From the NCBI GenBank assembly GCA_965602045.1, contig CBFCXR010000079.1, positions 1-10,373 on the forward strand: DNA of 10,373 nucleotides, given 5' to 3'. The first letter of the stretch is position 1; every line of letters begins with the position of its first letter. Source of the DNA: G020354785 sp965602045 (GTDB taxonomy: Bacteria; Bacteroidota; Bacteroidia; Bacteroidales; UBA10428). The notes under the pieces were generated by a model that worked only from the letters and a program-made list of their open reading frames with translations, ran no database searches and was not told where the DNA came from. Made by a program: the position numbers and the translations under genes. Positions 1-6,474 of this stretch are shown here, piece after piece.

Positions 1-722
1 CTGTCCAGAACCTGGACTAATTCAATCTGGCTTGAACCAAATATCGGACTAAAAGCTCCAAGTCTTGGTTTACTATGCTCTAACAATATCCTTCTGATTT
101 TTTTATCACCACCCGGAAGAAATGAAAATTCTTTAAAAACGTCAGTATTATCGTATATAACATCATCATATCCTAAAATACTGCTGTAAAATGCTTTTGA
201 CTTTTCAATATCAGAGACTCCAATAATTGCACCGTATGTAGCGCCGGTTAATTTTTTTTCGTTTTTAAACCATGATTTACTTGGAACAATTTGAAATATA
301 TTATTATAAGGGTCGCTAAGGAAGAAATGAAGATTTTCATTTGGATCCAACAATAGTCCGCTGAAAACATTTATTTTTTTGGATTTGTAAAATTCATATG
401 TTGCCTTAACATCTTTGCTTTTTATTTTGGCAGCATAAATGCCGAGATCGCCAATTTGTACCTTAAATTTTGCAGACTGGGGAACTCTTTCTGTATATTG
501 CCAAATTTCAAATCCACCGCCACCCTGCAGGTTTAAGGCAAATGCAGCATGTCTTTTCTGAGGCTCACCTCCCGTATACTGACTCATTAATTCAGCAGTT
601 GAATTGTCCTGAAATATTTTTATATCAACCCCAAAATGCTCCTTATACCAGTTCCAGGCGTCATAGATATTATGTACACCAATTCCAATCTGTTGTATTC
701 CACTTATGATTTTTGCATTCAT
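1..722 (-). CDS. Two-domain VOC (glyoxalase/dioxygenase-fold) family protein, C-terminus cut by window edge
   Basis: This is an open frame of 240 codons from an ATG at 722-720 to the left edge, with no stop reached. Two vicinal-oxygen-chelate repeats can be seen. The first covers about residues 7-148 and starts IQQIGIGV, with WYKEHFG and FEIWQY. The second starts near residue 160 with GAIIGVSDIEKSKAFY and SILGYDD. The metal ligands of true glyoxalases are only partly present: Gln11 sits where His is common, Glu72 fits the end of the first half, Glu234 lies in the second, and the second repeat has no His at its start. Metal use and substrate are therefore unknown. It lies 51 bases behind the dehydrogenase on the same strand and is probably co-transcribed with it. 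A weak CTAAGG lies 8 bases before the start. The family call is secure; the function is not. Confidence 0.85.
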   Translation of the reverse strand, partial: MNAKIISGIQQIGIGVHNIYDAWNWYKEHFGVDIKIFQDNSTAELMSQYTGGEPQKRHAAFALNLQGGGGFEIWQYTERVPQSAKFKVQIGDLGIYAAKIKSKDVKATYEFYKSKKINVFSGLLLDPNENLHFFLSDPYNNIFQIVPSKSWFKNEKKLTGATYGAIIGVSDIEKSKAFYSSILGYDDVIYDNTDVFKEFSFLPGGDKKIRRILLEHSKPRLGAFSPIFGSSQIELVQVLD

Positions 723-773
723 CCAGATTGCCTTAGTTTAACAATTTAAATATAGTAATATTTGATAAATATT

Positions 774-1571
774 CTATGTCGGGTTTATTTTTGATGATAT
801 TAAATAGAAGATATTAGGAAAATACTTTTTGAGGTAAACCATTAGTATTTCATTCCCGCCAACATATACTTCCTTTTTTTTCCTGCTTATTGCATTAACG
901 ATTTTTCTTGCACATTTTTCGGTGGGCATTCCTTTTGCCTGGCCATCATCCATAGTTCCATAAGGTTTTCCCTCATTAGTCAGTGCATTAATGGAAATAT
1001 CTGTTTTTATCCTTCCCGGGCATATTATTGTTACGTTTATATTTTCTTTTTTATGTTCTAACCTTATTGTTTCAAAAAATCCGTGTAAAGCATGCTTGGA
1101 TGCTGAATATGCTGATCTGAGCGGGAAACCGAATTTCCCGACTATACTGCTGGTAACGGCAATAGTACCGCCACCGTTTTTGATCATATGAGGTAAAACT
1201 GATTTTGTTAAAGTGATTGCTCCAAAATAATTTATTTCAAATACTTTTCTGTCAACTTCAACAGGTGTTTCAACAGCAAGCGCCCTTTGGCTTATTCCTG
1301 CATTATTTATCAAAATGTCAATTCTGCCCGCTTGTTTTATAACATTTTCAACTATTCCCGGAATTTCATCGCTTTTTAAAAAATCAAGAGGCACTACTAT
1401 AGCAGATCCGGGACGAAGAGCATTAAACCTATCACTTATCGCCTTTAACTTATCTACTTCCGGAGAAGATATAATAATTTTAGCTCCCCTGGTTACCAGT
1501 TCAGAAGCCAGGGCCTCTCCAATTCCGGATGATGCCCCGGTTATCCATACTATTTTATTTGTGAAATCCAC
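774..1571 (-). CDS. Short-chain dehydrogenase/reductase (SDR), classical type
   Basis: This 265-residue protein has all classical SDR marks: the nucleotide-binding TGASSGIG (11-18), NNAG (89-92), Asn114, and a catalytic Ser142-Tyr155-Lys159 set with YSASK at 155-159. PGRIKT (185-190) follows. It should be an NAD(P)-dependent oxidoreductase; the length suits the family. The C-terminal 25 residues are hydrophobic and aromatic (VYLKKYFPNIFYLI) and could touch the membrane, as in SDRs that act on lipids. The start must be the GTG at 1571-1569, because the next upstream in-frame codon of note is the TAA of the acyltransferase gene, only two codons before it. A nearby ATG (1573-1571) is out of frame. 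The 6-base spacing shows an operon with the acyltransferase, so the substrate may be a lipid or a lipid precursor. That is inference from context. Confidence 0.93.
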   Translation of the reverse strand: MDFTNKIVWITGASSGIGEALASELVTRGAKIIISSPEVDKLKAISDRFNALRPGSAIVVPLDFLKSDEIPGIVENVIKQAGRIDILINNAGISQRALAVETPVEVDRKVFEINYFGAITLTKSVLPHMIKNGGGTIAVTSSIVGKFGFPLRSAYSASKHALHGFFETIRLEHKKENINVTIICPGRIKTDISINALTNEGKPYGTMDDGQAKGMPTEKCARKIVNAISRKKKEVYVGGNEILMVYLKKYFPNIFYLISSKINPT

Positions 1572-1577
1572 ATTAAG

Positions 1578-2945
1578 TTAAATTAAATTAGCATTATATT
1601 CTGTAATTTTATTCATACTTGCGATAATATCCTTTCTCAGTGCTTTTAATTGCAGGATTCTTTTATCTTTTATCCTGATTAACCTGCTGTATCTGAATTT
1701 AGCATTTAATTTCTTCAAACGTATATAGTACGGAAAAGTAAATATGCCGGTGAGAGGTATTGATACAAAGTATGCCAGTTTTAACCATATAGGATCAATA
1801 AATATTTGTGCCAGCACAATTAAGATTATATAATATACCGGAAATATTAACATTCCTAAAACAAACTTAAATGAGCTGTGAAATTGCAGATCTTTGATTT
1901 TTCTAATATATTGGGCAGGGATCTTATATGGTATATAGTTGTTTATTAATCCCAGAATTTGGACTGGTGACAATAATATTAATAAAAATGATTCCAGTAT
2001 GCGGGTTAGAAAGGGATACTTTTCCTTTCTTAAAACCCAGTCACGTAAATTTAAATTTTTTAATCCTTCAGTATACGTTTGCATTTTTTTACTAAGAGAA
2101 TTTATCTCATCCGGATTTTTACTTCTGTATTTGTCAAGAACTGATATCATTTTTTTATCCGCATTGAACCTGTCAAGGAGTGTATTGCCATTAATTTTTA
2201 ATTTTTTACGCATATCAGCATTGTACACAATCCTTAAATTCTGATACAAATCATAATATTCTTCTGTCTGAATGTCAATTATTAACTCACTTATCTCTTT
2301 ACCGAGCTTTTCCCGGAGATTGTTTACAGCCTGATTATTATTCTCAGTATAAAGATCATAGTATTCAGACACTTCAATCGGTGCCCCGTAATTAATAAAT
2401 AATGTACTTTTATAGTTCTGGTAATGGCTATAATCAATGCCAACAGGTACGATTTTTACTCCCGGATTATTTTTATATTCTTCCTGAGCCATAAAAGCTA
2501 TCCTGAATATTCCTTTTTTTAAAGGGCGCAAACGTCTTTTATCGCTATGCGAACCTTCAGGAAACATACCTAACGGATTGATTTTATTCTTTAATACAGA
2601 TAAAGTAATATCAAACACTTCATCATTTCTTTTGACACTTGAGGCTCCGTCTCTCATCCTGTATATAGGTGATATATTTATAAAAGTGAGAAGGCGGATT
2701 AAAAAACGTCCCTTAAAAATATCTGCCCGTGCTAAAAATACGGGCTGGCATTTTGTAGAATAAACAAAGGCCAGGGCATCTATTAAAGCATTTTGATGAT
2801 TTGCCGCAAGAATAACGGATTCATTCCTTGGCATATTAGCCGGGTTGTTAATATATATTTTCTTAAAATAGCAACGATAGTGCAGGTTTGAATAACATTG
2901 CAGCAAGTAATAACCTAATGACCATTGATCTATAGTTTTACTCAT
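1578..2945 (-). CDS. PlsC-type lysophospholipid/glycerolipid acyltransferase with C-terminal membrane domain
   Basis: This 455-residue protein has an N-terminal acyltransferase domain (about 25-235). Motif I is NHQNALID (49-56), with His50 and Asp56 as the catalytic pair. Five residues separate them instead of the four in PlsC, a spacing I associate with the GPAT-like Gat1/Sct1 branch. Motif III is FPEGSH (128-133), followed by Arg and PLKKG (141-145), and VPVGIDY (167-172) is motif IV-like. Residues 235-310 are polar and probably helical. Then come about three hydrophobic segments (roughly 314-338, 359-383, 387-407) and a basic tail (410-440). It probably moves an acyl chain to a glycerol phosphate or lysolipid at the inner membrane. 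The length is roughly twice that of PlsC because of the C-terminal part. It is first in a minus-strand operon with the dehydrogenase. Confidence 0.9.
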   Translation of the reverse strand: MSKTIDQWSLGYYLLQCYSNLHYRCYFKKIYINNPANMPRNESVILAANHQNALIDALAFVYSTKCQPVFLARADIFKGRFLIRLLTFINISPIYRMRDGASSVKRNDEVFDITLSVLKNKINPLGMFPEGSHSDKRRLRPLKKGIFRIAFMAQEEYKNNPGVKIVPVGIDYSHYQNYKSTLFINYGAPIEVSEYYDLYTENNNQAVNNLREKLGKEISELIIDIQTEEYYDLYQNLRIVYNADMRKKLKINGNTLLDRFNADKKMISVLDKYRSKNPDEINSLSKKMQTYTEGLKNLNLRDWVLRKEKYPFLTRILESFLLILLSPVQILGLINNYIPYKIPAQYIRKIKDLQFHSSFKFVLGMLIFPVYYIILIVLAQIFIDPIWLKLAYFVSIPLTGIFTFPYYIRLKKLNAKFRYSRLIRIKDKRILQLKALRKDIIASMNKITEYNANLI

Positions 2946-2974
2946 AAAATATCAGAAAATAAATTAATTTTTCA

Positions 2975-2982
2975 CAAATATA
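2975..2982 (-). promoter_or_regulatory. Candidate Bacteroidota -7 promoter element for the acyltransferase operon
   Basis: The minus strand reads TATATTTG, an exact match to the TAnnTTTG -7 box of Bacteroidota vegetative promoters, 29 bases before the acyltransferase start. No good TTG is seen about 20 bases upstream of it, so the -33 part is weak. The 75-base gap to the BASS transporter gene otherwise holds no clear terminator hairpin. Confidence 0.35.
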
Positions 2983-3020
2983 TTATTTAGGATTTAAATT
3001 AAATAAGTCCCGGGATATAT

Positions 3021-3968
3021 TTATCTGTTTAATAGCCTGGAGGACCATATAGAGGCAATACCTAAACCTGCAAGTATATGCCATATACCCCACCAGGCAG
3101 CAATAAACGCCATTCCACCGATACCTTTTTCAGGAAAAATTCCCGTAACCAACAGAAGTACAAGTGCAAGGGCAGAGTTCTGAATACCTGTTTCAATTGC
3201 AATTGAACGCCTGTCAAGTCTGGAAACCCTTAATAGCGAGGCAAAGCTATAGCCTGTAAGTAATGCTAATCCATTGTGGATTAGTACTATTATAAATATA
3301 TATTTAATATATTGGATAAAATAATTATAATTGCTCATGAAGGCTGCTAATACCATACCTGCAAAAATTATTATTGATATAGTTTTTATGGGTTTAACAA
3401 TTTTGCCGGTTGTAACGGGAAATTTACTGTTAAACCATATACCTGATAATAACGGGATGCCCAGTATAATAAAAACGGTTACAAACATGTCCACAGGATC
3501 TATTTTTAAATCAGGAAAAAGCTCCGGATCTATTTTACTCATATAATTTAAAAATATTTCTCCCCAGATTTTAAAATTAAGGGGTGTTAAAATAATGGCG
3601 GACAAACTGGCTATTGCGGTTAAACTTACAGATAAAGCAACGTTAGCCCTGGCCATAGATGAAATAAAATTAGAAATATTACCTCCCGGGCATGAGGCTA
3701 CTAGAATCATTCCCAGTCCGATTGTTGGAGTTATGTAATTTCTTAATACGATAGTAATTACACAAGTTACAGCAGGAAGTAATACAAACTGTGAAATAAC
3801 ACCCGTAATAGCTGATTTTGGGGTTTTTACCAGCCTCCTGAAGTGTTCAACTTTTATTTGTAATGCAACCCCGAACATAATAAATGCTATAGTAAGATTA
3901 AGAATAAATAAGGATTGCGGAGAGAAATTCAACCTTATATTATCTAATAGTTTTAATGATTCCAGCAT
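3021..3968 (-). CDS. Bile acid:sodium symporter (BASS/SBF) family transporter
   Basis: This 315-residue protein is nearly all hydrophobic, with about 9-10 membrane helices, and has the full length of the family. Residues that bind sodium in the Neisseria ASBT structure are all kept by motif alignment: Gln60 (SQFVLLP), Ser99-Asn100 in CPGGNISN (93-100), Ser113 and Thr117 in ANVALSVSLT, and Glu259 and Gln263 in ETGIQNSALA (259-268). It is therefore expected to be a working sodium-coupled importer of an organic anion. The family also carries pantoate, pyruvate and other acids, so bile acid is not implied in this organism. The start ATG at 3968-3966 follows an A-rich leader. The neighbours on both sides are on the same strand but separated by 75 and 230 bases, so it is probably its own transcription unit. 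Confidence 0.92.
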   Translation of the reverse strand: MLESLKLLDNIRLNFSPQSLFILNLTIAFIMFGVALQIKVEHFRRLVKTPKSAITGVISQFVLLPAVTCVITIVLRNYITPTIGLGMILVASCPGGNISNFISSMARANVALSVSLTAIASLSAIILTPLNFKIWGEIFLNYMSKIDPELFPDLKIDPVDMFVTVFIILGIPLLSGIWFNSKFPVTTGKIVKPIKTISIIIFAGMVLAAFMSNYNYFIQYIKYIFIIVLIHNGLALLTGYSFASLLRVSRLDRRSIAIETGIQNSALALVLLLVTGIFPEKGIGGMAFIAAWWGIWHILAGLGIASIWSSRLLNR

Positions 3969-4167
3969 GAATTCTTTTAATATTTTTTGTATTTATATTG
4001 TATAAAAATAATAAGAGTATAATAATTCCAAAAATTTCAGTTATTTTATTTAATATGATTCATATTTGCCGGAATGATTTTATAAATTAAACAATTAATA
4101 AATTCCTGAGATTTTAACGGACTAAATATTTAGCAATATGGAAAAATTAGGAAATGACTTTTTTAAA

Positions 4168-4178
4168 ACGGAGCCCGT
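4168..4178 (-). terminator. Weak candidate terminator after the DUF4924 gene
   Basis: About 20 bases after the stop, the minus strand reads ACGG-GCT-CCGT, a 4-bp stem, then TTTT and an A run. A second inverted repeat, TTAAAC/GTTTAA (4183-4202), overlaps the stop codon. Both are short, so this is only a possible end of the S4/DUF4924 unit. The rest of the 230-base gap (3969-4198) is AT-rich leader sequence for the BASS gene with nothing else recognised. Confidence 0.2.
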
Positions 4179-4198
4179 GACATTAAACGAAAACGTGT

Positions 4199-4723
4199 TT
4201 AAGTTAATTGTTTATATTTCAATGACAGCAGGGCTAAAAGATTGCTAAATGTTGCCATTGCTTGTTGGGTTTCAGTGCTAACTTCCTTTTTTTGAAGTCT
4301 TAATAACAGTAATCCGTATAATCCATTAAAACAAATTTCTATTTCATTCAGTGATGAGTCCTGCAATTTCTTATTGAATTCCTGAATGTTACCAGCAGCA
4401 TTGTCATATAATTTACGATATTTTGATTCCTTATCTGATTTAAGCAACCTGAGATGTATATCATTTAATTCTTTAATTATAGCATTTACAAACTGCAGAT
4501 GTCCCTTTGCTCTGATATTTTCCACATGCATCATAACTATCAGATCAGCGTACCAGTTTTTGATCTCTTTTATTACTCTTTCGGGATGATTGAATTGAGA
4601 AATGATATTTTTTTCAATTAAATCAATATTAAACTTGTATGCTCTTATCATATCCTCAATCTGCCACATATAGAGCACGTATTCAGCAACATTTGATTTT
4701 ATTTTCTCCTCAGCAATAAGCAT
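4199..4723 (-). CDS. DUF4924 family protein, function unknown
   Basis: This 174-residue, soluble-looking and mostly helical protein has no signal peptide or membrane segment. The opening (NVAEYVLYMWQIEDMIRA, 11-28), the NWYADLI...M segment (56-65), GHLQ (74-77), LNDIHLRLL (86-94) and the late FNGLYGLLLLRLQKK (132-146) are what I recognise as the DUF4924 pattern found across Bacteroidota. The call rests on recall of the family, not on a search. No catalytic motif can be named. It follows the S4-domain gene by 51 bases on the same strand, so the two may be co-transcribed. If so, a role near RNA or translation is possible, but that is only a guess from position. Confidence 0.8.
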   Translation of the reverse strand: MLIAEEKIKSNVAEYVLYMWQIEDMIRAYKFNIDLIEKNIISQFNHPERVIKEIKNWYADLIVMMHVENIRAKGHLQFVNAIIKELNDIHLRLLKSDKESKYRKLYDNAAGNIQEFNKKLQDSSLNEIEICFNGLYGLLLLRLQKKEVSTETQQAMATFSNLLALLSLKYKQLT

Positions 4724-4774
4724 AAAGTATAGTATTAATAATGCAAAAATAGTTTAAAACCGGAAATTTTCTAA

Positions 4775-5152
4775 TTATTTTCTTTTCAGTTTATCTATTA
4801 GCCGGCGTTCTTTTTTAGTTGGTCTCCCTGAACCTTTATCTCTTTTTAAAAACAAAGTTTCATTGATTTTTAGCTTATTTAACTCCTCAATAGATGTAAG
4901 ATCCTCATAACATTCAGTTGCTATTTTAGCAGATTGCCTTCTCTGCAGCAATCCTTTAATTTTGTAGGTATATATTACTGGTAATTTTCTGATTAACACA
5001 ATTTCACCTGTTTTTATTTCCTTTGATGGCTTTACCTGTACATTATCAATAATAACTTTTCCTCTTTTACATGCTTCGGTAGCCTTGCTTCGTGTTTTGT
5101 ATATTCTTACGGCCCATAGCCATTTATCTATTCGCATTTTTTCTTTTAACAT
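4775..5152 (-). CDS. S4-domain RNA-binding protein, Hsp15 (HslR)-like
   Basis: This 125-residue basic protein has an S4 RNA-binding domain at about residues 6-52: MRIDKWLWAVRIYKTRSKAT, then ACKRGKVIIDNVQVKPS and IKTGEIV. The tail, KGSGRPTKKERRLIDKLK (106-123), is the typical C-terminal end of the Hsp15 family. In Escherichia coli, Hsp15 binds free 50S ribosomal subunits carrying a stalled peptidyl-tRNA; the same role is likely here but unproven. The start is the ATG at 5152-5150. The internal Met6 is an alternative start that would keep the whole S4 domain, and many relatives begin near MRIDKWLW. It is the first gene of a minus-strand pair with DUF4924 and is divergent from the lipoprotein gene, with a 93-base AT-rich region between them. 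Confidence 0.9.
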   Translation of the reverse strand: MLKEKMRIDKWLWAVRIYKTRSKATEACKRGKVIIDNVQVKPSKEIKTGEIVLIRKLPVIYTYKIKGLLQRRQSAKIATECYEDLTSIEELNKLKINETLFLKRDKGSGRPTKKERRLIDKLKRK

Positions 5153-5187
5153 ATAAAATGTTGTTTTAAAATGATTTAAATCCTTTA

Positions 5188-5218
5188 TTGTATTATTGTA
5201 TTGAAAATTCTATTTTTA
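5188..5218 (+). promoter_or_regulatory. Candidate Bacteroidota promoter for the lipoprotein gene
   Basis: A TTG at 5188-5190 is followed after exactly 20 bases by TATTTTTA (5211-5218). This fits the TTG-N19-21-TAnnTTTG pattern, with only the last G missing. A start of transcription near 5224-5226 would leave a leader of about 20 bases before the ATG at 5246. The region is very AT-rich, so chance matches are likely. Confidence 0.35.
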
Positions 5219-5245
5219 TAATAAAATTTTTAAAATATTAAAAAG

Positions 5246-6103
5246 ATGAAAACAAAACAAATGTTTGGAACGTTTAAAAATATTTTTAAAGTGTTCGTTA
5301 TCGGTATTATATTGATTTCATTTACAATTATAAGCTGCGATGAGGGAGAAAAAGATGAAGATGCTCCGCAGTTACCACCTAAAGAATCCTTTATTATTGA
5401 TTTTTCAGATTTTAATAATTCCTCTGATACATTAAAATCAACAAAAGCTACACTTACTTATAAAAACTGGGGGGCAGCATATTTTCAAGCTAGTGTCTGG
5501 AATTTCATAATTGCGGTTAAAGGGATAGTGCCGGTTACTGCCTTCGTTGAATCCTTCAATCATCAACCTGTATATGAAGGTGTAAAAACATGGTCATGGA
5601 CATATGACTATACTATTGGCTCTGCAACCTATACAGCAAAGCTAACGGGTAAGATCCTGGAAACTGAAGAAGTGAAATGGGAGATGTATATTTCAAAAGC
5701 CGCATTAATTGGTGCTTATACTGATTTTAAGTGGTATGAAGGAGTTGCAAGGCTTGACAGGACTAGCGGTCACTGGATATTATATAACAATCCTACGGAT
5801 GTTTATGAACTTATTAGAATAGACTGGACCAAAAACTGGGATAATAATACAGGCGGGATAAAATATACAAATATTGTTCCGGACGGTCCTGAAAACGACG
5901 GCTACATAGCTTACGGGGTTGTTGGTGATACTGTTTTTGACGCGTATTACGAGATCTATAATAAAGGAAAAGACAATCTTACGGATATTGAGTGGAACAG
6001 AACAACTAAGGTAGGAAGAATTTCAGATCCTTTGACATTCGGGGATGAGGACTGGCATTGCTGGGACAATCTTCTCCTGGATATTGTATGTGCCACTGAT
6101 TAA
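5246..6103 (+). CDS. Putative surface lipoprotein, function unknown
   Basis: This 285-residue protein has a lysine-containing start, a hydrophobic segment (about 16-28) and a lipobox ending IIS-Cys31, so it should be a signal-peptidase-II lipoprotein. The residues after the cysteine, DEGEKDED (32-39), are strongly acidic. They resemble the lipoprotein export signal that sends Bacteroidota lipoproteins to the cell surface. The mature part is rich in Trp, Tyr and Thr (for example KTWSWTYDYT, 114-123) with alternating strand-like segments, which suggests an all-beta fold. It ends in WHCWDNLLLDIVC (270-282), with two cysteines (272, 282) that could pair. I know of similar proteins in Bacteroidota but no named function. 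It stands alone: a divergent neighbour lies upstream and a strong terminator follows directly. Confidence 0.85.
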   Translation: MKTKQMFGTFKNIFKVFVIGIILISFTIISCDEGEKDEDAPQLPPKESFIIDFSDFNNSSDTLKSTKATLTYKNWGAAYFQASVWNFIIAVKGIVPVTAFVESFNHQPVYEGVKTWSWTYDYTIGSATYTAKLTGKILETEEVKWEMYISKAALIGAYTDFKWYEGVARLDRTSGHWILYNNPTDVYELIRIDWTKNWDNNTGGIKYTNIVPDGPENDGYIAYGVVGDTVFDAYYEIYNKGKDNLTDIEWNRTTKVGRISDPLTFGDEDWHCWDNLLLDIVCATD

Positions 6104-6122
6104 TTAAAGCTGTAACAAATAA

Positions 6123-6161
6123 AAACCAGTAATTTCTTACTGGTTTGAAATTCTTTTTTTT
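6123..6161. terminator. Bidirectional intrinsic terminator
   Basis: A perfect 10-bp stem, AAACCAGTAA / TTACTGGTTT (6123-6132 and 6137-6146), has a 4-base loop. On the plus strand a T run (6154-6161) follows, ending the lipoprotein transcript 20 bases after its stop. Read on the minus strand, the loop becomes GAAA, a stable GNRA tetraloop, and the stem is followed by TTTTTATTTG. It can therefore also stop transcripts coming from the right. Confidence 0.85.
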
Positions 6162-6196
6162 CTATTTAATAGCAGAAGTTATTAATAATATTTTCC

Positions 6197-6213
6197 AATA
6201 CTGAATTAGTATT
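6197..6213. repeat. Short dyad, AATACT-N5-AGTATT
   Basis: This is a perfect 6-bp inverted repeat with a 5-base spacer in the gap between the lipoprotein gene and pstS. It lacks a T run and may be an operator half of a pair with the dyad at 6228-6244, since both contain AGTAT. In AT-rich DNA it could also be chance. Confidence 0.4.
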
Positions 6214-6227
6214 TACCTACCTTTTCT

Positions 6228-6244
6228 TATAAGTATTACTTATA
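6228..6244. repeat. Short dyad, TATAAGT-N3-ACTTATA
   Basis: This is a perfect 7-bp inverted repeat with a 3-base spacer, centred 31 bases from the centre of the dyad at 6197-6213 (about three helical turns). It sits about 235 bases before pstS, which is far for a simple operator of that gene. It is just downstream of the stop of the small minus-strand reading frame. Confidence 0.4.
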
Positions 6245-6265
6245 TAATTTTAAATAAAAGTTAAA

Positions 6266-6370
6266 CTATGGAGTAAAATTTAATACGGGATTTATTTTTC
6301 CGTTAAAAATTCTGTTTATCTCAAAGAACAAAATAACTGATGAAATGCCGGAAAAGATTATTAAAGCCAT
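6266..6370 (-). CDS. Possible small membrane peptide (34 residues)
   Basis: A short frame runs from ATG (6370-6368) to TAG (6268-6266). The peptide starts MALIIFSGISSVILFF, a credible single membrane helix, and then has a polar tail (EINRIFNGKINPVLNFTP). An AAGAAG lies about 14 bases before the start. An in-frame stop three codons upstream means this start is the only ATG. It faces left, toward a terminator that works in this direction, and is divergent from pstS. I cannot name a family. Short frames like this occur by chance in AT-rich DNA, so the call is tentative; the membrane-like sequence and the terminator are the only supports. Confidence 0.3.
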   Translation of the reverse strand: MALIIFSGISSVILFFEINRIFNGKINPVLNFTP

Positions 6371-6474
6371 AACAATTATTTATTCTTCTTAAAAGAGATT
6401 CAAGCCCGATAGGGTATATATTTATACGTATTGGTGTCTGAATAATAATTATAAATCATTAAGATATATACAAT
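6371..6474 (+). other. Leader region of the pst operon, no clear promoter
   Basis: This is the stretch just before pstS. The best -7 match is TATATTTA (6417-6424), inside a small palindrome GTATA-TATT-TATAC (6414-6427), but no TTG lies 20 bases before it. I could not find a convincing pair of direct repeats like the Pho box of proteobacteria. Regulation by phosphate is therefore expected for the gene family but not shown by the sequence. Confidence 0.25.

Noticed and set aside
757..773. Perfect dyad AATATTT-GAT-AAATATT just after the dehydrogenase stop
   Set aside because: Arms contain only A and T and no T run follows, so it is neither a convincing terminator nor a clear operator.
4138..4248. 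Plus-strand frame of 36 residues starting MEKLGNDFF, overlapping the end of the DUF4924 gene
   Set aside because: It runs antisense into a well-supported gene, has no hydrophobic or family-like pattern and no ribosome site; probably chance.
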